Shown here: piece after piece, positions 6,969 to 15,219 of the stretch
Layout of the letters: each line of letters begins with the position of its first letter
Position numbering within the stretch: the stretch's first letter is position 1
NCBI RefSeq assembly: GCF_000142905.1
Contig: NW_013657666.1
Location: 4,862-28,975, forward strand
Origin: Thecamonas trahens ATCC 50062
Lineage: Eukaryota > Apusozoa > Apusomonadida > Apusomonadidae
Direction: 5' to 3'
DNA: 24,114 nucleotides
Program-made: the position numbers and the translations under genes
The notes under the pieces: generated by a model
What the model saw: the letters and a program-made list of their open reading frames with translations, nothing else
The model's database searches: none
What the model was told of the DNA's origin: nothing

Positions 6969-9900
6969 CTACAGGTACATCCACTGCTCGTGGTTGTCCA
7001 TGTACGCCTCGACAGCGGCAAGGCGATCAGCCTGGGTCGAATACGACGCGACGCCCTCGACGACGTCGGCCGGCGAGCCAAAGAGCGAGCGGACCCGGGC
7101 CCGGGCCTCAAACTCAGCGCGCGACATGACGCACGCGTCGGACGTCCAGAACGTGCCGACCTGCGGGTTGACGCCGAACCGGACCGCAACCGCGCCGAGC
7201 ACCGCGTCGTCGCTCATATCGCACCAGCGAACCGCGAGCGCGCGCGCGATGGCCCGCACCGGGATCGGCGGCGGGACCTCGGGAACCGGCGCGTCCCGGT
7301 CTTGGGTCACAATGACGAGGCCCTTCTCGCAAAATGCGTCCGGAATCCCGATGGCGCCGTCGGGCACGCCCAGCGCAAACGCCATCGACGAGAGCGAAAG
7401 CTCGAGCCAGTACGTGACGCCGGCATAGACCGCGCCAGACCGCCGGACTGCAAGCGCCCATCGCGACGTCATCCGCCGCACTAGCGTCCAATCAGTGAGG
7501 ACAATGAACAGCAGCAGCAGCGAGGTCGGCGAGTCGAGTTGATCGCCGGGCCGCAGATTGATAGCGTGGGTGGCAAACATGCTGTGAAGAGTGAGACCGT
7601 CGCGAACGGTCGCCTTGTTGAGAGGGCCGTTTGTCTTGGAGAGCCGGAACGCCGAGATCTCTTCGGCGAGGTCCGAGCAGATAGCCCACGCCAGGAGCGT
7701 TGCCTCCATCGGTTGGAGAGTCGCCTCCCACCGCGTCCGCCCGTCAAACGCGTCTACATCCTGTGCAATCGTGTACAGCTCGTGGTACATGAGTGTCAGC
7801 TGCTGGTACGACGGTCGCGCCACTGTGTTGAGCAGATGCAGCTTGTGAGCGAACGACAGTGACTTGTACAGCGCAAAAAGATTGGCGTTCGAGAAGACAC
7901 CGGTCCGATGCGTCGTCCCGGGGTCGTGCATCGCGAGCGCCTCGGTCTCTGAGAGCACCAGCGGGACAATGCCCGAGTTAACCCGTGGCATACCACGCTT
8001 GATGACCAACACTCCGAGCTGGTACGCCTTGCGCGGCGCCATCCCGGTCTTCTTGGCTGGCGCATAGTATTCGTACTCGATGATGAACCGCTCCGCCGGG
8101 AACTTGCGCGTGAGCTTAGCCGAGAGCTTGCGTGCTGCGTCGACCAGGTGCTTCTCTTGGGGAAGAGCGCCGAACAAGTACTTGCGCATGACCGGGATGA
8201 CGGCCGATGTCGTAGCCGACGCGTCAAAGTGCGCCATCGTGAGGTGCGGCACTTCCTCCTCGGTGAGGCCGATGAAGAGCGGGAGCCACTCATCGAGGCC
8301 AGGCGCGCCGCGAATGTCAAACGAAAAGAGAACCTCGGCCATTGGAGTGACAATGATAATCTCCGCTGACGGCTGCGGCGCAAGAACCGCAGCAAACTTG
8401 GCCATATCGGCTTCAGCGTTGCCGACGCGCTGCGGCGCAACAAGCCGAAAGTTGCGGAGTGAGAGCACATCAATCGGCTTCTTGGCCGTTTCAGACTTGT
8501 ACCACGCAACCACCCGTCCGCGGAGGGTGACAAACAGCGTCTTGGCATCTTCCTCAAACTCGCCGTCCTTCAGCTTGGACGTCCGGATGCGCGCGACACC
8601 ATAAAAGTCGGCTGGTGCGTGCGCAGGTGTCGTCTGGGCCTTGGCCAGCCGTGTCCCGCATCCACCGGTCGCCGACACCGAGCCGTCGTAGGCATCACCG
8701 CCCTCGTCGCGCCGTGGGACAGAGACAACCGCCAGATCGCGGACACTTCGCCGCGCTGCCCGCAACAAAGCCTGTGCGTCCGAGACTGGTGGCGAGTCGG
8801 GACTCTCGCCGACAGTGAGTAGCGACGAGTTCGACCCCTTGCGTGCCGGCGCAAACCGCCGCGAGAACGGCTGGAGCTTGGCCATCCACAGCAGGACTAT
8901 GTCCTCTGCTGACGCGCCTGGTGGCACAGTCCGTGTGTGTCCGCTCGGTGTCGCTTCATCTGTCGCCGCTTCGGTCGCGGACCAAAAGTACGTCCGGTCC
9001 GGTGTGGCGAGCAGGAACGAATCGCGGGTGCCGCCGGGCCGGATTTCAAACCGTGCCAGTGGCACAAAGCCCTGTGGCGATGACGAGTTGTCGCTTTTGT
9101 AGTAGGTAAGGATGGCTGGTGCATGTGGATGCGGCGGGTCAACCACGCGGAGGACGCAGAACCGCGCCTTGTAGCCCTTGCCAAACAGTCCTTTTCCGCG
9201 CTTCGACAGCGTACCCGCAAACAGACCTGGGTGGGACGCTGGCACCGTCGTCGGATCACACTCGTCGCCCTGCTGGGTGGGTGGCGGTGCCGATGGCACC
9301 GTCTCGGCCGGTGGTGGCGGTGTCGCCGTCTCGGCCGGTGGTGGCGGTGTCGCCGTCTCGGCCGGTGGTGCCGATGGCACCGTCTCGGCCGGTGGTGCCG
9401 ATGGCACCGTCTCGGCCGGTGGTGCCGATGGCACCGTCTCGGCCGGTGGTGCCGAAGGTGTCGTCGCAGCCGGTGGCGCCGATGCCACAGCCTCAGCTGG
9501 CGGTACCGATGCCACGGCCTCAGCCGGCGGCGCCGATGCCCCAGCCTCAGCCGGCGGCACCAACCCCACAGCCTCAGCTGGCGGTACCGACCCCACAGCC
9601 TCAGCCGGCGGCGCCGATGCCCCAGCCTCAGCCGGCGGCACCAACCCCACAGCCTCAGCTGGCGGTACCGACCCCACAGCCTCAGCCGGCGGCGCCGACC
9701 CCATAGTCTCAGCCCCAGCCCCAGCCCCAGCCCCAGCCCCGGCCCCAACCCCGGCCCCAGCCTCAACCCCGGCCCCAGCCTCAACCCCGGCCCCAGCCCC
9801 AGCTCCAGCCGGCGACGTAGTCGCGGCCAGCAACGCGGGAGACATGGCCTTCTCTCCGCCTCCTGACGGTCCAGCCTCGACGTACTCGGGTGGGGGCGAT

Positions 9901-10580
9901 GCCGGCACAAGGTCGTCATCGTCATCGTCGTCGTCGTCGCCAAAGTCCTCGTACTCGTCCATTGTTGACTGCATCACCTCGCTCAGCTCGGCAAAGAGCG
10001 GTGCCGGAGGCTCGGGCGGAAGCCCAATCCGCGGACACGCGTCGCGGATGTACTGGACCCAGGCATCGCGCGACGGCGGCGTGCCCGCGATTCCGTGCTT
10101 GGCATGCTCCAACGCCGCGGCCTCGGAGATGTAAAAGTGGTACGTCCGATCCGGACACACAATCCGAAACTTGGCCGCCCGGTCCACCGTCGGAGTGTCC
10201 TTGGCATGCGGGTCGACCTCGAACTCGTCGAGCACATCGACCACGTCCGGCAAGTAGATGACTCCTGTCGGGTTGCCCGAGTCAAAGTCCTTGTAGTACG
10301 CAAGCGTGTTGACCGCTCGCCGCAGCACAAGGTACCGCACCTTGAACGCTGCCCCGCGCGACGCCCCACGCTTCGACACGTACCCGGCAAAGTCCGCCGG
10401 TGCCTGCGCCGAGAGCCGGATCGGGCCTGCCGCCGTCGCCTCGGACACCGCCAATGACGTCGTCGACGCCTCGCCCTTGAAAATGTCGTCCACAGACTCG
10501 AATGCGACAATATCTTTCGCCTTTTGGTGGTACACAGCCCGGTCGTTGGTGAGTGGCATCAGCCGCGGCTCCCACTCCAT
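6969..10580 (-). CDS. Triple PH-domain protein (1203-aa frame), probably the 3' part of a larger gene
   Basis: This is one open minus-strand frame. PH1 (about residues 60-183) has FAGYVSKRG...KVRYLVLRR...LAYYKD and a C-terminal helix with [11 protein letters not shown] low-complexity spacer (about 225-440) contains an Asp run, Gly/Ala repeats and many PPAE(A/T)-type repeats. PH2 (about 450-570) has [15 protein letters not shown]...YKARFCVLR...LTYYKS. A weaker PH3 (about 655-772) has [17 protein letters not shown] and ends [11 protein letters not shown]. The last 430 residues are mostly helical and unrecognised. PH domains bind phosphoinositides or proteins, so a membrane-linked scaffold is likely. 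Its first 22 bases overlap the end of the collagen-like frame, offset by -1. One extra base in the CCC at 10592-10594 would fuse both into about 1,915 residues, so the ATG at 10580 is probably internal. Confidence 0.8.
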   Translation of the reverse strand: MEWEPRLMPLTNDRAVYHQKAKDIVAFESVDDIFKGEASTTSLAVSEATAAGPIRLSAQAPADFAGYVSKRGASRGAAFKVRYLVLRRAVNTLAYYKDFDSGNPTGVIYLPDVVDVLDEFEVDPHAKDTPTVDRAAKFRIVCPDRTYHFYISEAAALEHAKHGIAGTPPSRDAWVQYIRDACPRIGLPPEPPAPLFAELSEVMQSTMDEYEDFGDDDDDDDDDLVPASPPPEYVEAGPSGGGEKAMSPALLAATTSPAGAGAGAGVEAGAGVEAGAGVGAGAGAGAGAGAETMGSAPPAEAVGSVPPAEAVGLVPPAEAGASAPPAEAVGSVPPAEAVGLVPPAEAGASAPPAEAVASVPPAEAVASAPPAATTPSAPPAETVPSAPPAETVPSAPPAETVPSAPPAETATPPPPAETATPPPPAETVPSAPPPTQQGDECDPTTVPASHPGLFAGTLSKRGKGLFGKGYKARFCVLRVVDPPHPHAPAILTYYKSDNSSSPQGFVPLARFEIRPGGTRDSFLLATPDRTYFWSATEAATDEATPSGHTRTVPPGASAEDIVLLWMAKLQPFSRRFAPARKGSNSSLLTVGESPDSPPVSDAQALLRAARRSVRDLAVVSVPRRDEGGDAYDGSVSATGGCGTRLAKAQTTPAHAPADFYGVARIRTSKLKDGEFEEDAKTLFVTLRGRVVAWYKSETAKKPIDVLSLRNFRLVAPQRVGNAEADMAKFAAVLAPQPSAEIIIVTPMAEVLFSFDIRGAPGLDEWLPLFIGLTEEEVPHLTMAHFDASATTSAVIPVMRKYLFGALPQEKHLVDAARKLSAKLTRKFPAERFIIEYEYYAPAKKTGMAPRKAYQLGVLVIKRGMPRVNSGIVPLVLSETEALAMHDPGTTHRTGVFSNANLFALYKSLSFAHKLHLLNTVARPSYQQLTLMYHELYTIAQDVDAFDGRTRWEATLQPMEATLLAWAICSDLAEEISAFRLSKTNGPLNKATVRDGLTLHSMFATHAINLRPGDQLDSPTSLLLLFIVLTDWTLVRRMTSRWALAVRRSGAVYAGVTYWLELSLSSMAFALGVPDGAIGIPDAFCEKGLVIVTQDRDAPVPEVPPPIPVRAIARALAVRWCDMSDDAVLGAVAVRFGVNPQVGTFWTSDACVMSRAEFEARARVRSLFGSPADVVEGVASYSTQADRLAAVEAYMDNHEQWMYL
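9300..9810. repeat. Coding low-complexity repeats in the PH protein
   Basis: Short repeats run through this stretch. On the minus strand they encode PPAE(A/T)(V/A) units of about 9-10 residues, followed by a Gly/Ala/Val block. One 81-bp unit (27 residues) is duplicated almost exactly, beginning near 9531 and 9612. All units are multiples of three, so the frame is preserved. The repeats also open long false frames on the other strand and in other frames. Confidence 0.8.
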
Positions 10581-12715
10581 TGCCGGCGCCGCCCGTACAT
10601 GTAGAACCGCGTGCCTGAGACACGAAACGCATCAATCATCTCTGTTAGCGGCATCGCCAAAAGCGGGTAGTTGTCGCTCCGCTCGCGCGCCTCGTACGGG
10701 TTGTTGAGCACAATGACCGTCTTCCCGGCAAAGATCTCCCCCAGCGACGTTCCCGGTCCGCTCCGTGGCACGTAGTCGAGCGAGAACCCGTGGTAGAGGT
10801 TGACGTTCCACACCGCCACTCCCACCCCGCCAAACACCGCCGCAATCAGCCGCCGCCACGCGTTGACTTCGTCCAGCTCAGAGTGCAAGTTGACCACAAG
10901 CAGCACCTCATCCGCTTCGCTGTAGCTGTACGCTTCGGCGAGCTGGACCTGGAACGGCCGCGTCTGCACAATGCGCCCGCTCATCTTGTCGTTGACGTGG
11001 CCCACCGCGAGGTCCACCTGGAACGTCGCCCGCGTGTAGAGCTTCGTCTCCGGGTTCGTGAACGAGACCATGCCAGCCACGTACGCCACCCCGCCAGGTG
11101 CAAGCAAATTGATGTCACGCGTGATGCCAAGTTCAGGGTTGAAGAACCCGCTCGCGCCAAGACCGTTGGCGTAGTAGTCGCGGAACGTCAGATCCTGCAC
11201 CTCAACCCCGGGCGACGGTACCAGCCGGATGTATGACTGCAGGAAGCGCGGAAACTCGAGCGCGTCGACACCAATCGCCAGCGACGACTTGTTCACCACC
11301 TGAACCATCAGAATCGCCTCCTCGGACCGGGAAATCGAAAAGTTGCCCCGGATCTGCGTCACCTCCACCGGATACTCGACACGGAACGATGTGTTCTGAT
11401 CTGCCACGTGGTCAAACGTCTGGTTGATGCGCGAGACCCGCGCCTGGTGGTCGAGCACAGCTCGCGCCCGCAGCGCAGGCCCGTGCCGCGGCTCAAACAC
11501 ATCCACAATCTGGATGTGGAGATCGCCAAGTGGATACGTGGCGCTTGCTGCAGAGAGGTGATGCGAGCAGCCCGGCATGAGCTCGTTCGGAATGACCACC
11601 TCGTCCTCGGGCCGGCAGAGAACCCACTCGTTCGAGTTGACAAACACCGCAATGTCCTGGTCACGCGGCGTCGGCAGCCCGCCCTCGTTCAGCACCGAGT
11701 GGCGGACAAACACGTGCGCCCCAGGCTCCATCACCCCGTACCCGTCGCGGTCCATGAGCTCCACGTCATTGACCACCACAAGCTCGTAACGCCACGCCGC
11801 CGAAAGCCCCGAGTTCGCCACAGTGATGATAAACGACCCAGTCCCGCCGTCCGTTCCGGCTGGCCCGTCATGGCCGCTCGGCCCAGGTGGGCCTGACGGG
11901 CCTGAGCATCCGCCGGGGTTCGAGTGGTGATGCGTCTGTGTGACGCCATTGGCGTCTGTCGACGTCGTCGTCCATGAATAGCTCGCCCCACCCGGTCCAC
12001 CCGGCCCTCCCGAGCCTCCGGACCCGCCGTGACCGCCGGCGCCGGCATATCCACGCCGGACCAGCGGCGGCCGCTTCAGCAGCATGAGCAAATCTGCATC
12101 GCTCAGATCCACCCGTACCCGCATCTGCGATCCGTTACCGCCGTTACCTCCGCGCCCGCCGTCGCCGCCGCGCCCACCAGCTCCTCCTGGCCCGCCGTTG
12201 GTTCCCGACGAGTGCCGCGTCGCGTTACGCCCGGAAGAGCCCATCGCCCCGTTGCCGCCACGCCCGCCGTCGCCGCCGCGCCCACCATCACCGCCACGTC
12301 CCTCCAGAAACAGCGAGGTGTCCGGATGCCCAAGCTCGAACGAGTTGTCGACGCTCTCGTGCGCTACCGTTCCGCCAATGGCACCCGCAAACATGGCCGA
12401 GCCGACCACCACCCGGTCGCCCGACACCGAGAGCGCCACATCAAGTGCCAGTGCATCGTCTCCATGCTCGCCAGGACTTCCGCGACCTCCTGGCCCCCCG
12501 CTGCCGCCACATCCGATGCCTGGCGTGCCTGACGAGCCCGTCTGTCCATGCCTTCCGTCGGCGCCAGAAGAAATGATTTTGGTGTGGAGGCCGCCCACCG
12601 CAGGAGGCTGTCCTCGCGAGTATGTCGCCATGTTTCCCGCACGCTCAGTCTCTGTCAGCTTGGACGAGACCCCCGTTCGGGGGATGCCCCGTGTCAGCTC
12701 AGCTGCCGTCGACAT
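10559..12715 (-). CDS. Collagen-like glycine-rich protein with C-terminal conserved region (718-aa frame), probably the 5' part of a larger gene
   Basis: The N-terminus is short and polar (MSTAAELTRG) with no signal peptide, followed by three Gly-rich blocks of GG-X-GG and G-X-Y type (about residues 50-90, 138-195 and 222-295, e.g. GGRGGDGGRGGNG). Between and after them are predicted beta-rich segments. The final 110 residues hold a Rossmann-like stretch EVLLVVNLHSELDEVNAWRRL ... GKTVIVLNNPYEARER. Glycine-rich modules followed by this ordered region occur in large uncharacterised eukaryotic proteins (family recalled, not checked). The frame ends [10 protein letters not shown] right after SGTRFYMYG, where the PH frame begins offset by -1 with a 22-bp overlap. 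A single missing base at 10592-10594, or a short unrecognised intron, would make them one gene. Function unknown; a cytoplasmic scaffold is an inference. Confidence 0.75.
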   Translation of the reverse strand: MSTAAELTRGIPRTGVSSKLTETERAGNMATYSRGQPPAVGGLHTKIISSGADGRHGQTGSSGTPGIGCGGSGGPGGRGSPGEHGDDALALDVALSVSGDRVVVGSAMFAGAIGGTVAHESVDNSFELGHPDTSLFLEGRGGDGGRGGDGGRGGNGAMGSSGRNATRHSSGTNGGPGGAGGRGGDGGRGGNGGNGSQMRVRVDLSDADLLMLLKRPPLVRRGYAGAGGHGGSGGSGGPGGPGGASYSWTTTSTDANGVTQTHHHSNPGGCSGPSGPPGPSGHDGPAGTDGGTGSFIITVANSGLSAAWRYELVVVNDVELMDRDGYGVMEPGAHVFVRHSVLNEGGLPTPRDQDIAVFVNSNEWVLCRPEDEVVIPNELMPGCSHHLSAASATYPLGDLHIQIVDVFEPRHGPALRARAVLDHQARVSRINQTFDHVADQNTSFRVEYPVEVTQIRGNFSISRSEEAILMVQVVNKSSLAIGVDALEFPRFLQSYIRLVPSPGVEVQDLTFRDYYANGLGASGFFNPELGITRDINLLAPGGVAYVAGMVSFTNPETKLYTRATFQVDLAVGHVNDKMSGRIVQTRPFQVQLAEAYSYSEADEVLLVVNLHSELDEVNAWRRLIAAVFGGVGVAVWNVNLYHGFSLDYVPRSGPGTSLGEIFAGKTVIVLNNPYEARERSDNYPLLAMPLTEMIDAFRVSGTRFYMYGRRRQWSGSRG

Positions 12716-12822
12716 GTTGTCCCAGAGCGAAACGCGGCTGCCTTCTCGCTGCTTCTAAAGTGGAGTAGCCCACCGCCCGCTTACGCCTCTCCCCACCACA
12801 CCCCTATTTTTGCGGCGTGTGG

Positions 12823-12838
12823 AAAACAACGTTGTTTT
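12823..12838. promoter_or_regulatory. 16-bp perfect palindrome
   Basis: AAAACAACGTTGTTTT is its own reverse complement. It is an AT-rich island in the 159-bp gap between two same-strand genes, about 108 bp upstream of the collagen-like start and 37 bp past the hydrolase stop. It could be a dimer-binding site or form a short hairpin in the upstream transcript's 3' end. Confidence 0.45.
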
Positions 12839-12874
12839 ACTCCCGTCGGCGACCACGGAAGCTACAATCCACCT

Positions 12875-14692
12875 TCACAGCACATTGTGCGGAATGTCAG
12901 TCATCGAAACGACAGGGAGTGTGAGCGATGACGGCGTCTCCCCACCAAAGTGGAGCGTGTTGTGCGCCACAAGCATGTGAGCCTCGTCAAAGTCGATGAT
13001 CGGCAGCCCAGTGTTCGGGTTGACCGAGAACCGCGGGTAGTTGGACGACGAGACCGCGAACCGGAGCGCGTGCCCGGTGTTGAACACGTACGACGTCGCC
13101 CACAGCTCGATGGTCACCTTGTACACTGTCCCGGGCACCATCCCGACTGGTGCCTTGTCCGACACCCGCCACCGCATGCGGATGATGTCGTCGGTGATGA
13201 GGATCGACGCCCCGTCCGGGAACACGTCCGTGACCTTGACCGTGAAGTCGGTGTCGTTGCGCGACGACGAGACGTACAGCGTCGTCGACATCCGCCCCGC
13301 AATCGCCACCGGCGCACTCAGCTTGGCCGAGGTGAAGACAAGGACGTCTGCCCGGCCCTCGACCGCATTCTGCGCCCGCTGCCCGCACGGCAGCATGAGG
13401 TTGTTGCCGCCGATCGTCTTGACCGGATTCGCCGGATCGAAGACGTAGGTCTCGTTGGCTCCCGCGCTCGACGGCTCGACAGCAAGCACTTTGTTCGCTG
13501 CAAGGTAGAAGGTCTTTGGCGTCGTCGCCGGCCACTCTGGAAGCGTGGTCCAGTATGAGCCCGGCGCATGGCTCTCGTTGGCGCCCATGACGTAAAACGT
13601 GATGGTGTCGAGCTTGGGCGGATCAAACGGCTCACCCGCTGTCGTCACAAAGAGCCACGTTGCCAGATCGTAGGAGAAAATCTCGGCCAGCTCAGCCTGT
13701 GGCCGCCGGTCGTGCGCCTGTAGCGAGCAGTGCCCTAGCGGACCAACCACAAGCTTCTGCTTGCCACGCGCGCCGGCTGCGCCTTGAGCCTGAAACGCTG
13801 CAAACGTCTCGAGCTGGTGCTGCAGGAAAATGTCGCCCCATCCGGCGTAGTGGATCATCGGCACATCGACGTTGGTGTAGTTCTCAAACGAGATCTCCGC
13901 CCACCACGTGTCAAACGCCTCGTGCTCGTACATCTCTGGCAGGTACGCCGGCATCCATGGTCGCTGCGCGTGGATCGACTCGATCCATCCACCCACGAGC
14001 GAATGGCGGAACGCACCGTTCTGGTAGACGAGCGGGTGCGACCGGCCCGTCGACCATAGCACCCATGCCGCCTTGACATGTGGTTGCGGAACAAGGAACG
14101 AGGTGTACGCCTCGATGCCGTCAGCGGATGCGCCCTCTTCAAACACAATCCCGTTGCTCCACGCCTGCTCGGTGATCCACTGCATGATCGTCGCCCCGTC
14201 TGACGCAGACGTGTGCCACATGGTCCAGTTGCCTTCCGAGAGCCCGGTCCCGCGCTGGTTCACCATCACCGCCGCATACCCGACCGGAAGCCACAAATCC
14301 GCCAGCTCCTCCAGCAGCGGGCCATAAGGCGACCTGTCGACAACCGCCGGCGACGGCTGCTGCTCCTTGCCCTCGAGGACAAAGACCGAGACGAAAAGCT
14401 TGACTCCGTCATTCATCGTCACGTAGTAGTGCTTCACCGGCCACTTGCCCGGCCCTTCCACGCCCAGTGCCTCTCGCACCATGCCATCGTCCACTTCTCC
14501 AAACACAATCCCGCCCGGACTCGTCTCCCACGCCTCCATCCCGACCATTGCCTGAGAAACCGACAGAAATGCCTGACCCAGCCTGCCAGGTGCCGCCGCC
14601 ACGCGAGCGGGCGGGACGACCATGCCCGCCACGCCAAGGCTACTCGCACTGTACACCGTAGCAAGAATCAGAAGAGTAGCCACTGCCTTCAT
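12875..14692 (-). CDS. Secreted CocE/NonD (peptidase S15-type) alpha/beta hydrolase, 605 aa
   Basis: The start chosen is the ATG at 14692 because it opens a typical signal peptide (MKAVATLLILATVYSASS). The frame is open further upstream, but that part only translates a CA microsatellite as His-Thr repeats. The alpha/beta-hydrolase core shows VVDRSPYGP, the oxyanion-region motif VMVNQRGTGLSEG, a probable nucleophile Ser near residue 189 in GASADG, a probable catalytic Asp near 287 in HYAGWGDIF, and His near 321 in VVGPLGHCS. The C-terminal third (ITFYVMGAN onward) matches the jelly-roll domain of X-Pro dipeptidyl-peptidase/CocE proteins, with SSSNYPRFSVNPNTG near the end. Relatives hydrolyse esters, amides or X-Pro peptides; the substrate here is unknown. 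The signal peptide implies lysosomal/vacuolar or extracellular action. Confidence 0.88.
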   Translation of the reverse strand: MKAVATLLILATVYSASSLGVAGMVVPPARVAAAPGRLGQAFLSVSQAMVGMEAWETSPGGIVFGEVDDGMVREALGVEGPGKWPVKHYYVTMNDGVKLFVSVFVLEGKEQQPSPAVVDRSPYGPLLEELADLWLPVGYAAVMVNQRGTGLSEGNWTMWHTSASDGATIMQWITEQAWSNGIVFEEGASADGIEAYTSFLVPQPHVKAAWVLWSTGRSHPLVYQNGAFRHSLVGGWIESIHAQRPWMPAYLPEMYEHEAFDTWWAEISFENYTNVDVPMIHYAGWGDIFLQHQLETFAAFQAQGAAGARGKQKLVVGPLGHCSLQAHDRRPQAELAEIFSYDLATWLFVTTAGEPFDPPKLDTITFYVMGANESHAPGSYWTTLPEWPATTPKTFYLAANKVLAVEPSSAGANETYVFDPANPVKTIGGNNLMLPCGQRAQNAVEGRADVLVFTSAKLSAPVAIAGRMSTTLYVSSSRNDTDFTVKVTDVFPDGASILITDDIIRMRWRVSDKAPVGMVPGTVYKVTIELWATSYVFNTGHALRFAVSSSNYPRFSVNPNTGLPIIDFDEAHMLVAHNTLHFGGETPSSLTLPVVSMTDIPHNVL

Positions 14693-14703
14693 CTTGATTT
14701 GGG

Positions 14704-14752
14704 GAGTGGTGTGTGTGCGTGTGTGTGCGTGTGTGTGCGTGTGTGTGTGTGC
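14704..14752 (-). repeat. TG/CA microsatellite in the 5' leader of the hydrolase gene
   Basis: The plus strand reads a TG run with periodic GCG interruptions; the sense (minus) strand reads CA repeats ending ACACCACTC (14704-14712) 11 bp before the ATG. This is the longest instance of the CA-type leader seen upstream of several starts in this window. Alternating purine/pyrimidine sequence of this kind can adopt Z-DNA. Confidence 0.75.
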
Positions 14753-15089
14753 AGCGGCGCTGCGCGGCGCGTGCGCGACAGACAGTTCGTGCTGACGCAG
14801 TGCAGTGCAGCGGTGGCAGTGAAGGACAGCGGATGCAATGAGTTCAGCGCGCGCAACAGGGACCATATTGCGTAAACTGCAGTGTGTTCTGATTGTTGTC
14901 GTCGCACGCGCCTCAACTACATCTGCTCGAACATCAAGATCGGATCCGTGCAGGAGGCAGCAGCAGCCAAGGAGACAGAAGATAGCTCTGTCAGAGTTGT
15001 GCAGCCAGACCTAACCGCATGTCCGCGTCGCCATCACCAGGTTCTGCCCTTTGCTCATTGCTACATCCACGTAAGTCCGCAAACCTCCG

Positions 15090-15128
15090 ATTGCCGTGGG
15101 CAACTCGTGTTCCCGTTGCATGGCAACG
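15090..15128. promoter_or_regulatory. Pair of RFX X-box-like inverted repeats
   Basis: ATTGCCGTGGGCAAC (15090-15104) and CGTTGCATGGCAACG (15114-15128) are two imperfect inverted repeats 9 bp apart. Both fit the RFX-type pattern of a GTTGCC-like half-site, a short spacer and a GGCAAC half-site. RFX factors bind such X-boxes in amoebozoans and opisthokonts, often at ciliary genes. The second has arms CGTTGC/GCAACG. Binding is inferred. Confidence 0.45.
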
Positions 15129-15219
15129 AAGAGTGAAGCCGGCCAAGAGCCACTCGGTACTGCCAAGTCGACTGCCAGCACGGACACCTCTCGTGCACTC
15201 GGCACGTGGTGGACGAGTC

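Larger units (their letters stand above)
14693..15219. other. Divergent intergenic region between the hydrolase and RBR ligase genes
   Basis: This is a 527-bp gap. It holds the CA microsatellite, two X-box-like inverted repeats (15090-15128), and a GTAAGT at 15071 that could be the donor of a 5'-UTR intron. The frame of the downstream gene stays open back to an ATG at 15019, giving a possible 67-residue low-complexity N-terminal extension that is not favoured here. Confidence 0.5.

Noticed and set aside
6620-7189. Minus-strand frame spanning the 45-bp repeat
   Set aside because: It overlaps two better-supported convergent genes and is mostly Ser/Gly repeat translation.
8897-10134. Long frames on both strands across the PH-protein repeat
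   Set aside because: They are Arg/His/Pro- or Ala/Gly-rich shadows produced by the in-frame repeats; the PH frame explains the DNA.
14693-14866. 58-residue N-terminal extension of the hydrolase
   Set aside because: It translates the CA microsatellite into His-Thr repeats, and the ATG at 14692 opens a clean signal peptide.
15019-15219. 67-residue upstream extension of the RBR ligase
   Set aside because: It is low-complexity, and the RWD family normally starts close to the ARRDELLALESIYGD block. It is kept only as a possibility.
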